The position numbers and the translations under genes were made by a program. The notes under the pieces were generated by a model. It worked only from the letters and a program-made list of their open reading frames with translations. It ran no database searches and was not told the origin of the DNA. Below are positions 1-8,804 of a stretch of 64,000 bases of DNA, piece by piece (the first letter of the stretch is position 1; each line of letters starts with the position of its first letter). The DNA is from Runella sp. CRIBMP (GTDB taxonomy: Bacteria; Bacteroidota; Bacteroidia; Cytophagales; Spirosomataceae), in the NCBI RefSeq assembly GCF_009905605.1, contig NZ_JAAAKZ010000011.1, forward strand, positions 1 to 64,000, written 5' to 3'.

Positions 1-100
1 GTAATCACGCTTCAATACTTATCCACAGCTGGCCTAATTATCCATCATTCAATGGCCTTCTTTAGCATCATTATACACAAAAGCGTATTTTGATTATGAG

Positions 101-394
101 TTGGCAAAGAAAAATACCCAACAGGCACAAATCACGGCCGATTTAACAACAAGGCAATTGGTCAATGATTTTGAAAAGGCTGTTTCGCAACTGCAAAGTC
201 ATGTCGATGTTCTTGAGATTCAGCAAGATACCTACGAGAAAAACAAAAACCTTTATTCAGAAGGACTTATCAGCATTGACCGAACATTGACCAGTTTCAA
301 TGCCATGCTCAACGCCCAATACAGCCTTATTTCTTCAAAGGTGAGTGTAATGCTCGCCCAATCAAAAATTGTTTTTAACAATAAAATCAGGTAA
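101..394 (+). CDS. TolC-like outer-membrane efflux protein, C-terminal part only
   Basis: This 97-residue frame has the long amphipathic helices of TolC-family efflux channels (an AKKN-type start, then helices around residues 12-60 and 65-95). Family members normally have 400-480 residues, so only the last quarter is here. The frame is open upstream from about position 38, after an in-frame TAA at 35-37, and the only start in it is a TTG at 101. Another frame over positions 3-62 could carry the preceding segment (it reads a proline-x-phenylalanine-asparagine-glycine string), which would imply a one-base frameshift near 60. It lies 2 bases before the HlyD adaptor gene, the usual place for the outer-membrane channel of such an efflux operon. 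Whether it is cut by a frameshift or a true 5' deletion cannot be settled so close to the window edge. Confidence 0.55.
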   Translation: MAKKNTQQAQITADLTTRQLVNDFEKAVSQLQSHVDVLEIQQDTYEKNKNLYSEGLISIDRTLTSFNAMLNAQYSLISSKVSVMLAQSKIVFNNKIR

Positions 395-396
395 CA

Positions 397-1539
397 ATGA
401 AAAGTAGATTGATAGTATTCATCGCACTTGTGGGTCTGTTGAGTGCTTGCGGCAAAAAAAACCAAGAAACCAAACCCACTCGTAAAGATGTAATCGAAAC
501 GGTCTTTGCCTCGGGTATTTTGGAAGCTAAAAATACCTATACACTCAAAGCACAAACGGATGGCTATCTGTCAGCGGTCAATTTTGAAGAGGGCCAGATC
601 GTGAGTGCAGGTAAAATATTGGCAGTGGTTGACAACAAAGAGAGCGGTTTCAACCGGGAAAGTGCTGGAGAATTGTACAGCATTGCCCAAGCCAACACCC
701 AAAGCAATGCCCCGGCTTTATTGCAGGCCCAAAATGACATCAACCTCAATAAACAAAAAATGGAGCAGGATCATGTGCAATGGCAACGCTATAAAAAGCT
801 TTGGGAAAGCAACAGTATTGCCAAAATAGACCTTGAAAACAGCGAATTGCAATACAAAACTTCAAAGACCAATTATGAAAGCTCGCTCGAAAATTACAGG
901 GAAATCAAGCAACAAGCCGAACAGCAAGTGATTAGCAATAGGGCATTGAAAGAAGTAAATACTGTGGTGTTGAGTAAAAATCAGATCAAAGCGCAAAAAA
1001 GCGGCAAAGTCTATAAAAAATACAAGCAGACAGGCGACTACGTTACCCGTGGCGAAGCCATTGCTTTGATTGGCGAGCCGGCCGATATTTATGCAAGGGT
1101 AAATGTGGATGAGAGCAACATTGGCAAAATCAAAGTTGGCCAAGAGGCATTGGTGCAACTCAATACCCACAAAGACAAAACCTACAAAGGTACAGTAGCC
1201 GAAATTTTGCCTGCTTTTGACGAAAGTACTCAGTCGTTTATCTGCAAAATCACTTTCAATGAAGCCCTTGACTTTTCTATTGTAAACACCCAATTACAAT
1301 GCAATATTACGGTGGCTACCGCCAAGAACGCCCTATTGATACCCAGAAATTTCGTTGATTTTGGGGGATTTGTACAGGTAAAAGACAAGAAAGAAAAGGT
1401 AAAGATTACGATCAAATTTGCCAGCAGTGATTGGGTACAGGTACTGAGCGGAATTACGGATAGTACGATTTTAATCACAGAAAATATTGAAGCTAACGAA
1501 ATAGTCACTTCTGAAGTAGGGTCACAATTAAAGCCGTAG
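397..1539 (+). CDS. HlyD/MacA-type periplasmic adaptor lipoprotein of an efflux pump
   Basis: The 380-residue protein is a membrane fusion protein that would bridge the inner-membrane ABC transporter and a TolC channel. It begins with a lipoprotein signal ending in LLSAC (Cys18). Two half-lipoyl motifs follow, at about residues 50-80 and 198-228, separated by a charged coiled-coil hairpin (about 95-195), and then a beta-barrel and membrane-proximal region. The ATG lies 2 bases after the TolC-like gene and the stop is 1 base before the permease ATG, so the genes are probably translated together. Adaptors of this arrangement usually serve macrolide, peptide or lipoprotein-linked export; the substrate cannot be read from the sequence. 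Confidence 0.88.
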   Translation: MKSRLIVFIALVGLLSACGKKNQETKPTRKDVIETVFASGILEAKNTYTLKAQTDGYLSAVNFEEGQIVSAGKILAVVDNKESGFNRESAGELYSIAQANTQSNAPALLQAQNDINLNKQKMEQDHVQWQRYKKLWESNSIAKIDLENSELQYKTSKTNYESSLENYREIKQQAEQQVISNRALKEVNTVVLSKNQIKAQKSGKVYKKYKQTGDYVTRGEAIALIGEPADIYARVNVDESNIGKIKVGQEALVQLNTHKDKTYKGTVAEILPAFDESTQSFICKITFNEALDFSIVNTQLQCNITVATAKNALLIPRNFVDFGGFVQVKDKKEKVKITIKFASSDWVQVLSGITDSTILITENIEANEIVTSEVGSQLKP

Positions 1540-1540
1540 A

Positions 1541-2773
1541 ATGAAAAAGAACATAAATATAGACATTGCTTTTACACATATTTATACGAGGAAAAAGCAA
1601 ACCATGGTAGCTGCATTGGGAGTAGCTATTGGAGTAGGCATGTATTTATTCATGAATTCGTTGGACGCTGGTTTCAGCAAATATTCCACTGACGAAATAT
1701 TCAAAAATAATGCCCACATAAAAATTTATAAAAATGATGAAATAAGCAAACCTTTGACTACAGATGATAGCTCAGGTTTGCGAGTTATTATCAATCCCCA
1801 GATTACTACTTTATCAAAAAAAATCATCAATCCGGAGGCATTGTTAGCTGCGGTAAAAAGCCAACCCTACGTTACAAACGCTATTGCTCAAGTAAATTTT
1901 GATGCATATTATAACCGGGGCAAAGCCCAAATAAAAGGTACGGGGAACGGAGTGAACATGATAGAATATGCTCAAATGTTTAATACCGATAAATATATGG
2001 TGGCAGGTAACACCGAAGCATTACAGGGTAACCTCAACGGAATCATTATTGGCAGTGGTATTTCTGAAAAACTGAGTTTAAGTATAAATGATAACATAAC
2101 CGTAACCTCTTCTTTCGGGATCGTAAAAGTGATGAAAATCGTGGGAATATTTATGACAGGCAGCAGCATGAATGACAACACCAAATCCTATGTGAACATA
2201 AGCACAGCACAGCAGTTTATAAAGGAAGGGCCCTCATTTGTGAGTACACTTTTCATCAATACCCGTGATGCCAATAACCCAGAGCCTTTTGTCCAGAAAT
2301 TACAGCAATTGACTTCCTATACGGTAGAAGACTGGAAAACAAGCAATGCAGATGTTTTAAGTGGCAACAACACCCGTGAAACCATGATGGGAGCTATTTC
2401 AATGGCTATTTTAATTGTGGCTGGATTCGGAATTTACAATATTTTGAGTTCAACGATTATTCAAAAAATAAATGATATAGCCATACTTAAAGCCACAGGT
2501 TTTAATGGCAACGATGTAGTGAAAATATTTATTGTTGAGGCTATTATTATGGGAATAATCGGAACGGCGGTCGGTTTGCTTTTGGGCTCAGTTTTAATTG
2601 CCATCATGTCAAATATCTATATGGGTGGCCCGGTTGGCTATTTTCCCATTGGTTTTGAGATTACACTTTTTATCAGAAGCTTTATTTTAGGTATGTTAAT
2701 AACTCTTTGTGCCGGATATTTCCCTGCTCGCAAAGCCGCAAAAGTTGACCCCGTTGAAATTTTCAGAAAGTAG
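1541..2773 (+). CDS. ABC transporter permease (FtsX/MacB-type)
   Basis: This is a 410-residue inner-membrane permease. A single membrane segment near residues 18-38 is followed by a large periplasmic (MacB-PCD-like) domain to about residue 270, then the FtsX domain with three further membrane segments near 280-305, 325-355 and 375-395. The C-terminal PARKAAKVDPVEI is the typical end of MacB/LolC/LolE-type permeases. No ATPase is fused to it; the ATPase is the separate next gene. It begins 1 base after the adaptor stop. Function is therefore mechanotransmission export together with the flanking adaptor, ATPase and TolC-like protein. Confidence 0.88.
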   Translation: MKKNINIDIAFTHIYTRKKQTMVAALGVAIGVGMYLFMNSLDAGFSKYSTDEIFKNNAHIKIYKNDEISKPLTTDDSSGLRVIINPQITTLSKKIINPEALLAAVKSQPYVTNAIAQVNFDAYYNRGKAQIKGTGNGVNMIEYAQMFNTDKYMVAGNTEALQGNLNGIIIGSGISEKLSLSINDNITVTSSFGIVKVMKIVGIFMTGSSMNDNTKSYVNISTAQQFIKEGPSFVSTLFINTRDANNPEPFVQKLQQLTSYTVEDWKTSNADVLSGNNTRETMMGAISMAILIVAGFGIYNILSSTIIQKINDIAILKATGFNGNDVVKIFIVEAIIMGIIGTAVGLLLGSVLIAIMSNIYMGGPVGYFPIGFEITLFIRSFILGMLITLCAGYFPARKAAKVDPVEIFRK

Positions 2774-2829
2774 CACCTTCGACCCCCATCTTCTCTTTTA
2801 AAAAAAGATAGTTAAAAGACAGAAAATAA

Positions 2830-3561
2830 ATGAATACATTGATAGAAAAAACCTCCATCGGGGGTTTGGAGGTTGTTTTAAGCACCCGAAATTTAGGAAA
2901 ATACTTTTATGACCCCGTGAAATTTAAAGCTTTAGACAATGTCAGCTTTGATGCTTACGAAGGCGAGTTCCTGACCCTTGTGGGCAAAAGCGGCTCGGGC
3001 AAATCCACCCTTCTGTATTGCCTGAGTACGATGGACACCGTCTATGAAGGCGAATTGTACATCAAAGGTGAGAAAATAACGGGTAAAAAGCCCGATGAGT
3101 TGGCCGCTATTCGCAATGAAAATATCGGTTTCGTTTTTCAATTTCACTATCTGTTGCCCGAGTTTACGTGTTTAAAAAATGTAATGATCCCCGCTCGAAG
3201 ATTGGGGAAATACGGCTACGAAGAAATAGAACATAAGGCTTATGAAAAACTCAAAATATTGGGTTTACAAGACCAGGCGCTTAAACCGGCTTCCAAGTTG
3301 AGCGGTGGTCAACAGCAAAGGGTAGCCATCGCCCGGGCGTTGATCAACGACCCCGCCATTCTGATGGGAGATGAGCCAACTGGAAATTTGGACAGTAAAA
3401 ACTCGGCTGTTGTGTTTGATATTTTCAAAGAGATTTCGAGCCAATACGGCCAGACCATCATAGCAGTAACCCATGATAATGACTTCGCCAAAGCTTCTGA
3501 CAGAACCATAGAATTGGCCGACGGTAGGATAATCGATCAGGACAAAAATGATTTTGAGTGA
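2830..3561 (+). CDS. ABC transporter ATP-binding protein (MacB/LolD-type)
   Basis: The 243-residue cytoplasmic ATPase energises the preceding permease. Walker A (GKSGSGKST) is at residues 52-60, the signature LSGGQQQR at about 158-165, and Walker B with the adjoining D-loop (MGDEPTGNLD) at about 179-188; the H-loop histidine is in the VTHDND string near the end. Length and motifs match the LolD/MacB ATPase family, with an N-terminal extension of about 15 residues. It is separated from the permease by 56 bases that hold no clear terminator, so it probably belongs to the same operon and is its last gene. Confidence 0.9.
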   Translation: MNTLIEKTSIGGLEVVLSTRNLGKYFYDPVKFKALDNVSFDAYEGEFLTLVGKSGSGKSTLLYCLSTMDTVYEGELYIKGEKITGKKPDELAAIRNENIGFVFQFHYLLPEFTCLKNVMIPARRLGKYGYEEIEHKAYEKLKILGLQDQALKPASKLSGGQQQRVAIARALINDPAILMGDEPTGNLDSKNSAVVFDIFKEISSQYGQTIIAVTHDNDFAKASDRTIELADGRIIDQDKNDFE

Positions 3562-4228
3562 ACCTTTCAGCATTCAGCCTTACCTGTATGCGCCTAACAC
3601 GGTATTTTCAGTAGTATCCGATTGATTAGGAGTGTTAATAGGGTGGTGTAGTCATTTGCTGTAGCTTATCGATACGAGCCGGTTGCGGTGTTTGTACTTC
3701 ATGCGTATTTTAGGGCACCAGATGATTTGAACACCTTAATTTTTATATATAGGGCGGAGAGGCTTCTTAGCAGGTTTTTTTTAGGATGAGACGCTCCAAG
3801 GCATGTTGATCCGGGACCTAATGACGAATCCGTAGCACCGCCTGGGTTATTCAGTCGTTAGCTTTTAACTATCTCTAAGCGTTTTGATACTTATTTGCTA
3901 AAATATTGGAAAATATTGCCAATTCATCGGTATACAACTATGGCTAAAGCCCATTTCTTTGCATGAAATTAGTCTCCATTGTTTTACGTCCTGTCATTAA
4001 AAAAAAACAGAACGAATGTGCGGAATCGGAGATATATTGAGACAACCGCTGTGCGGAAGTATTTCTAAATTAATGATGCTGTTGAAAGTGTACAATAAAA
4101 GTAGATAGATGCCCTTGACAAATCAATCTCCGGCAAATTTTGTTGGGGATTGCTTCTTTTGCGGCAAACGACACCTTATTGAGCAGACATTTTAAATCAC
4201 TCGACGACCAGTAATTTGTAACCTGAGC
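3562..4228. other. Non-coding interval with an AraC-box-like element
   Basis: No convincing complete gene lies in these 667 bases. Position 3896 starts a 21-bp-spaced direct repeat described separately. Close to the 3' end (about 4118-4206) one plus-strand frame gives a short helix-turn-helix-like string ending at a TAA just before the dehydrogenase gene; it is too short and too degenerate to call a gene and may be the tail of a lost regulator. The lack of coding sequence fits a deletion or erosion zone in front of the decayed fucose operon. Confidence 0.4.
3896..3922 (+). promoter_or_regulatory. Direct-repeat element, copy A (TGCTA/TGCCA spaced 21 bp)
   Basis: TGCTA at 3896 and TGCCA at 3917 start exactly 21 bp apart, with TTGG in between. 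The whole 27-bp block closely matches blocks at 35711 and 46192. Two half-sites in the same direction two helical turns apart is the arrangement bound by AraC-family dimers. It stands about 307 bp upstream of the dehydrogenase/fucP operon. Confidence 0.5.
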
Positions 4229-4627
4229 ATGTTTCAACTGACCAATAAAATTGCGGTAATTACCGGCGGAGGAAGTGGTATCGGCAAAGCCATTTCCATT
4301 CTTTTTGCCCGCATGGGAGCTACCGTTCATATCTTTGAGCTGAATAGCGAGGCCTCAAAAGAAGCCGTGAGGCAAATAACTTATGACGGAGGCCGGGCCT
4401 TTGCTCAAGTCTGTGATGTGACCAATCAACGTGAAGTGCTGACCGCGTTCAACAAGATCAAACATATCGACATTTTAGTCAATAATGCAGGAATTGCACA
4501 CGTCGGTAAGATGGAAACCACCTCTGCTGAGGATTTTGACCGAATCCTGAACGTCAATGTCAGGGGAGTCTATAACTGCCTGTATGCGGCGGGTATTCAT
4601 TTAGACCGTTCACTCAGTGAACCTTAA
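4229..4627 (+). pseudogene. Short-chain dehydrogenase, N-terminal half only (deoxysugar-acid type)
   Basis: The 132-residue product has the NAD(P)-binding half of a classical short-chain dehydrogenase: TGGGSGIG at residues 12-19, an acidic coenzyme-discriminating residue after the second strand, NNAG near 86-89 and the N-V-N-V-RG helix. Classical members have about 250 residues. The catalytic serine and the YxxxK pair that should follow are absent: after LYAA the reading changes to an unrelated tail and stops. The last third of the domain and the active site are therefore deleted and the product cannot be an active dehydrogenase. In complete Bacteroidota fucose operons a dehydrogenase of this type oxidises a keto-deoxy-fuconate intermediate; assigning that role here is inference from the neighbouring fucose permease. 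Confidence 0.75.
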
Positions 4628-4636
4628 ATCTTTACG

Positions 4637-5890
4637 ATGAAAAATGCCAAACCGAATTATGTCATTCCTTTCGCTTTAGTGACAAGCCTTTTTTTTCTGT
4701 GGGGTATTTCAAATAACCTGACGGGTATCCTGATTCCGCACTTACGAAAAGCGCTTTTACTGACCAACACGCAGTCTACTTTCGTGGATACGGCCGTTTA
4801 TTTGGCTTATTTTTTAGCGGCCATTCCGGCGGGATCAGTGCTGAAGCGCTTTGGTTATAAACATGGGATTATTACAGGGCTGTTGGTTTTCAGCGCAGGA
4901 GCGTTTTTGTTCATTCCCGCCGCCGATAGCCGCAGTTTCAGTCTCTTTCTGTTGGGGCTGTTTATCATCGGCTGTGGACTGACGATGCTCGAAACGGCGG
5001 CCAATCCGTACGCCACCAAACTCGGTGATCCCCAAGGAGCGACCGCTCGCCTCAATTTAGCCCAGTCCTTCAACGGTCTGGCGGCTTTTCTGGCTCCCAT
5101 GATCGGTACGCTGTTTATTCTTTCGGGAAAAGAATACTCTGCGGCAGAACTTGCCGCCATGCCGGTGGCAGAAAAAATGGCCTATCTCACCGCCGAAGCT
5201 GCTTCCGTGAAAATGCCTTACCTGATTTTGGGGAGTTTTCTGCTGGTGCTGGCCGTGGTTTTTGCTGTGCTGAAATTTCCCGAATTTAAAGAAGGAACCG
5301 GCGGAGTATCTTCGGGCAGCATTGGCAAAGCCCTCAAATATAAGCACTTGGTTTGGGCTGTCACAGCCCAGTTCTTTTACGTGGGAGCCCAGGTCTGCGT
5401 AACGAGTTTTTTTATCAGAATGGCTGTTTCGGGCGGCGGAGTGGACGAGAAAACGGCAGGGTATTATCTCGGGGTATACGGTCTGCTGTTCATGTCAGGC
5501 AGGTTTATCGGAACAATCATCATGCGGTATATTCAACCCGCAACCCTTCTTTCCGTATACGCCTTACTCTGTATACTTCTCAGCGGTGTGGCTATTTTTG
5601 CCGAAGGTAAAAACGTGGTACTGGCTTTGGGCGGTTTGGGATTTTTTATGTCGATCATGTTTCCGACGATATTTTCACTGGGTATCAAAGACCTGAACGA
5701 AAATACCAAACCCGCCTCTTCGCTAATTGTCATGTCTATCATTGGCGGGGCTATTTTTCCAGTAATCATGGGTAAGATCATTGACAACGCCGGTGATGAT
5801 ATTCAGAAAGGTTACGTTGTTCCTTTGCTGTGCTTTTTTATGGTTCTTTTTTTCGGCATGAAAGGCCATCAACCTAAAAACTCCATATAA
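4637..5890 (+). CDS. fucP: L-fucose:proton symporter (MFS, FucP type)
   Basis: This 417-residue protein has twelve hydrophobic segments and the FucP-family opening (FFLWGISNNL near residues 20-29), the ETAANPYATKLG string near 118-130 and the RLNLAQSFNGLA string following it. It would carry L-fucose, or a related deoxy sugar, across the inner membrane with protons. The gene starts 9 bases after the truncated dehydrogenase and 2 bases before the mutarotase, so it belongs to the same operon. Length and motifs are intact, in contrast with both neighbours. Related sugar porters of the same family (glucose/galactose GluP) look similar, so fucose specificity rests partly on context. Confidence 0.85.
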   Translation: MKNAKPNYVIPFALVTSLFFLWGISNNLTGILIPHLRKALLLTNTQSTFVDTAVYLAYFLAAIPAGSVLKRFGYKHGIITGLLVFSAGAFLFIPAADSRSFSLFLLGLFIIGCGLTMLETAANPYATKLGDPQGATARLNLAQSFNGLAAFLAPMIGTLFILSGKEYSAAELAAMPVAEKMAYLTAEAASVKMPYLILGSFLLVLAVVFAVLKFPEFKEGTGGVSSGSIGKALKYKHLVWAVTAQFFYVGAQVCVTSFFIRMAVSGGGVDEKTAGYYLGVYGLLFMSGRFIGTIIMRYIQPATLLSVYALLCILLSGVAIFAEGKNVVLALGGLGFFMSIMFPTIFSLGIKDLNENTKPASSLIVMSIIGGAIFPVIMGKIIDNAGDDIQKGYVVPLLCFFMVLFFGMKGHQPKNSI

Positions 5891-5892
5891 AT

Positions 5893-6234
5893 ATGAAACA
5901 ATTCTGTTTAGCTTTGGATTTAAAAGATGATGCCGGGCTGATCGCCGAATACGAACGGTTGCATCAGAATATTTGGCCTGAAATCTAAGCGTCGATCATT
6001 GATTCGGGTATTGTGAGCATGGAAATTTACCGTATCGGCGTTCGCCTGTATATGATCATGGAAACCGCCGATAATTTTTCCTTTGAGGCAAAACGGAAAG
6101 CAGATGCCGAGAACCCGAAAGTCAGGGAATGGGAAGATTTTGTATGGCAATACCAACAGGCCTTACCGATGGCCAAAGAAGGAGAAAAATGGCTGATGAT
6201 GACTAAAATTTTTGATCTGAAAAATAAATCATGA
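5893..6234 (+). pseudogene. L-rhamnose/L-fucose mutarotase (DUF718) with an in-frame stop codon
   Basis: Reading from the ATG at 5893 gives a 113-codon mutarotase of normal length (a LALDLKDD start, ERLHQNIWPEI, then a tail with NPKVREWEDFVW and WLMMTKIFDL), except that codon 32 (5986-5988) is TAA. Homology continues in the same frame directly after it (IIDSGIVSMEIYRIG). This is a simple nonsense mutation, with no frameshift. The enzyme interconverts anomers of the sugar in the cytoplasm. An internal ATG at 6019 could restart translation but would lack the first strand and the conserved histidine-containing N-terminus. The stop overlaps the ATG of the next gene by the ATGA arrangement, so the gene was once translationally coupled. 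A sequencing error would have to be excluded. Confidence 0.82.
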
Positions 6235-7379
6235 CACCACTACAGTACAATACCGATTATCCGTCAGTTGATGACCTGATACGTATGGCCAAAAAGCGCG
6301 TTCCCCGCTTTGCCTTTGAATATTTGGACGGAGGCTGCAATGAGGATGTAAATCTGATCAAGAATACGGCAGAACTCCGGGAAGTGGAATTAAAACCCTA
6401 CTACCTTTCCAAGCATACGGGCTCCACCCTCAAAACCGAACTTTTCGGACATATCTACGACGCTCCTTTCGGGATCGCCCCCATCGGATTACAGGGGTTG
6501 GTGTGGCCCAATGCCCCGGAAATATTGGCAAAAGCGGCTTTACAGCATAATATCCCCTTTATTTTAAGTACCGTTTCCACCGCTAGTATCGAGCGAATCG
6601 GTGAATTGACCGAAGGAAAGTTTTGGTTTCAGTTATACCATCCCAAAGAAGATACGTTACGGGACGACATCCTTGACAGAGCCGAAGCGGCAGGCTGCAA
6701 GGTACTGTGCGTCCTGTGCGATGTACCCAGTTTCGGGTTCCGCCCCCGCGACATTCGTAACGGCCTGGCGATGCCGCCCAAAATGTCTTTGACTAATTTT
6801 CTGCAGATTTTCGGTAGACCCGCCTGGGCCCTGAATACCCTCTATCATGGACAACCCGGTTTTGCCACCATGAAAAAATACATGCCCAAAGGCTTGAATA
6901 TGAAAGCGCTGGGCGCTTATATGAATCAAACGTTTTCGGGACGGGTCAACGAAGCCAAAATCGCCGCCATCCGTGACCGATGGAAAGGAAAACTGGTACT
7001 GAAAGGAGTGGCAAGCGAGGAAGATACCGAATTGGCCGTAAAACTAGGGCTGGATGGTATCATTGTCTCCAATCACGGAGGCCGCCAATTGGACGCGGCT
7101 CAATCGGCGATAAAATCGCTCCTGCCGATTGTTGAAAACTATAAGGGGAAAATCAAAATTATGATGGACAGTGGCGTTCGTTCGGGACCCGACGTAGCCC
7201 GTACCCTTGCAAGCGGAGCAGATTTTGCCTTTATGGGCCGCACCTTTATGTACGGGGTGGGTGCCCTGGGCAATGAAGGAGGCAACCATACCATCAGTAT
7301 GCTGAAAGTGCAATTGCAGCAGGTAATGGATCAGATATGCTGTGAGCGGGTGGAGGACTTTCCGAATTTTTTGGTTTGA
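6231..7379 (+). CDS. FMN-dependent alpha-hydroxy acid dehydrogenase (L-lactate dehydrogenase-like)
   Basis: The 382-residue TIM-barrel protein belongs to the lactate/glycolate oxidase family. It has the RVPRFAFEYLDGG start near residues 23-35, APIGLQGLVWP for FMN contact, and the diagnostic SNHGGRQLD near residues 280-288 with the catalytic histidine and the substrate-binding arginine. DSGVRSGPDV and the GRTFMYG phosphate site follow. It would oxidise an L-2-hydroxy acid to the keto acid, passing electrons to quinone or oxygen. Next to fucose genes the likely substrate is L-lactate, the end product of non-phosphorylating fucose breakdown (inference). The start codon overlaps the mutarotase stop. 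Confidence 0.85.
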   Translation: MTPLQYNTDYPSVDDLIRMAKKRVPRFAFEYLDGGCNEDVNLIKNTAELREVELKPYYLSKHTGSTLKTELFGHIYDAPFGIAPIGLQGLVWPNAPEILAKAALQHNIPFILSTVSTASIERIGELTEGKFWFQLYHPKEDTLRDDILDRAEAAGCKVLCVLCDVPSFGFRPRDIRNGLAMPPKMSLTNFLQIFGRPAWALNTLYHGQPGFATMKKYMPKGLNMKALGAYMNQTFSGRVNEAKIAAIRDRWKGKLVLKGVASEEDTELAVKLGLDGIIVSNHGGRQLDAAQSAIKSLLPIVENYKGKIKIMMDSGVRSGPDVARTLASGADFAFMGRTFMYGVGALGNEGGNHTISMLKVQLQQVMDQICCERVEDFPNFLV

Positions 7380-7400
7380 ACACCGTAATCTGATTCTTTT

Positions 7401-8717
7401 ATGGCCTTAATTATCACTGTTTGCGGACTTATCCTACTGGTTTTATTCATTTCCTATTTTAAAGTTCATACTTTTTTAAGCTTTATTGTTGTCTCTTTGG
7501 GGGTTGGTCTGGCTTTGGAGATGCCACCACAGGCCATTCTGAAAGCCATACAGCAGGGAATGGGAAGTACGTTAGGATCGATTGTGTCCATTATTGCCCT
7601 TGGGGCAATGCTCGGAAAATTGGTTGCGCAAAGCGGGGCGGCACAACGTATTTCGACCGAAATGGTGAAGTTTATCGGCACAGATTATGTACGCTGGGCG
7701 TTTATGATCACGGGTTTTATCGTAGGTTTACCTTTGTTTTATTCCGTGGGTTTTATGCTTTTGGCTCCATTGGTCATCACCTTTGCCTATCGTTTCAAAC
7801 TCCCTGCCGTTTACATCGGGCTTCCCATGCTGGCCTCGCTTTCCGTAACGCAGGGGTATTTGCCCCCGCACCCTGCTCCCCTGGCGATTGTAAAGCAGTT
7901 TAATGCCGACATGGGTTTGACCCTTTTCTACGGAATCATTGTGGCGATTCCGGCCATACTGATTTCGGGGGCACTGTTCGGGGTAACGCTGAAAAAATAT
8001 ACAACCCTTCCCAATCCGGCTTTCGTTGCTTCCGATTTGCCTGAATCAGAAATGCCTTCGCTGTTCAGCAGTCTTTTTTCGGTGTTATTACCCATTGGGT
8101 TAATCGGTGCAACGACTGTTCTTTCCTCCTTTCTGCCCGAAAATTCATTTCTTTTTGAGGCACTCGGTTTCATCGGCGACTCCACCGTAAGCATGTTTAT
8201 TTCGGTATTGGCGGCCGTGTATCTGCTGGGTATCCGGCAAAACCGAAAAATGGCGGAGATAACGGCCCTTTTGGGAGATTCCATCAAAGACGTAGCCATG
8301 CTTTTTCTGATTTTTGGGGGAGCGGGAGCGCTGAAACAGGTCCTGACAGATGGCGGGGTCACCCAATCCATTGTCGAACAGATGCAGCATTCCACGCTTC
8401 ATCCGCTTATTTTGGGGTGGGGGATGGCCGCTGTCATTCGGGTGGCGGTAGGTTCATCCACCGTTTCAGGTATTACAACGGCTGGATTTATGGCTCCTTT
8501 GCTATCCACAACGCAGACCGAACCGCACCTGATGGTGTTGAGCATCGGGGCGGGGAGCATGATGTTTTCGCACGTAAACGATGCTGGCTTCTGGCTTTTT
8601 CGGGAATACTTTCAACTATCCTTGGCAGATACCCTCAAAACCTGGTCGGTGATGGAAACGCTGGTTTCGGTATCAGGTTTGTTAGGCGTGATGCTGTTAA
8701 ATGCAATAATCGGTTGA
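7401..8717 (+). CDS. GntP-family sugar-acid/proton symporter
   Basis: This is a 438-residue polytopic protein with about 12-14 hydrophobic segments and the GntP-family signatures: a GLPLFYSVGFMLLAPL string near residues 112-127, a GYLPPHPAP loop near 151-159, and an AVGSSTVSGITTAGF string in the second half. Members take up gluconate, idonate or related aldonates. It starts 21 bases after the hydroxy acid dehydrogenase and is the last gene of this operon. In this context it could import a fuconate- or lactate-like acid. The sequence identifies the family but not the substrate. Confidence 0.85.
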   Translation: MALIITVCGLILLVLFISYFKVHTFLSFIVVSLGVGLALEMPPQAILKAIQQGMGSTLGSIVSIIALGAMLGKLVAQSGAAQRISTEMVKFIGTDYVRWAFMITGFIVGLPLFYSVGFMLLAPLVITFAYRFKLPAVYIGLPMLASLSVTQGYLPPHPAPLAIVKQFNADMGLTLFYGIIVAIPAILISGALFGVTLKKYTTLPNPAFVASDLPESEMPSLFSSLFSVLLPIGLIGATTVLSSFLPENSFLFEALGFIGDSTVSMFISVLAAVYLLGIRQNRKMAEITALLGDSIKDVAMLFLIFGGAGALKQVLTDGGVTQSIVEQMQHSTLHPLILGWGMAAVIRVAVGSSTVSGITTAGFMAPLLSTTQTEPHLMVLSIGAGSMMFSHVNDAGFWLFREYFQLSLADTLKTWSVMETLVSVSGLLGVMLLNAIIG

Positions 8718-8753
8718 AATTCATCGACTTCTTTACAAAGTTTAATTTTTTCC

Positions 8754-8761
8754 TACTTTTG
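8754..8761 (+). promoter_or_regulatory. Promoter -7 box for sigma factor gene 1
   Basis: TACTTTTG fits the Bacteroidota housekeeping -7 consensus TAnnTTTG and lies 44 bases before the best sigma ATG. The -33 element is weak (a TTTA at 8732-8735, 18 bases upstream). Confidence 0.4.
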
Positions 8762-8804
8762 TTGAATTTAATGCGACATTGAGGAATCCGTGATAAACGT
8801 AACA

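Noticed and set aside
3-64. Upstream frame of the TolC-like gene (asparagine-tyrosine-proline string) as proof of a frameshift
   Set aside because: Only about 20 residues are visible, too few to establish homology at the window edge.
4118-4206. Possible AraC- or Crp-like helix-turn-helix tail ending DTLLSRHFKSLDDQ
   Set aside because: The frame is interrupted by a stop about 30 codons upstream and the similarity rests on a few residues; it was kept only as a remark on the interval.
7928-8395. A 155-codon minus-strand frame
   Set aside because: Antisense to the GntP gene, with no start signal, promoter or motif.
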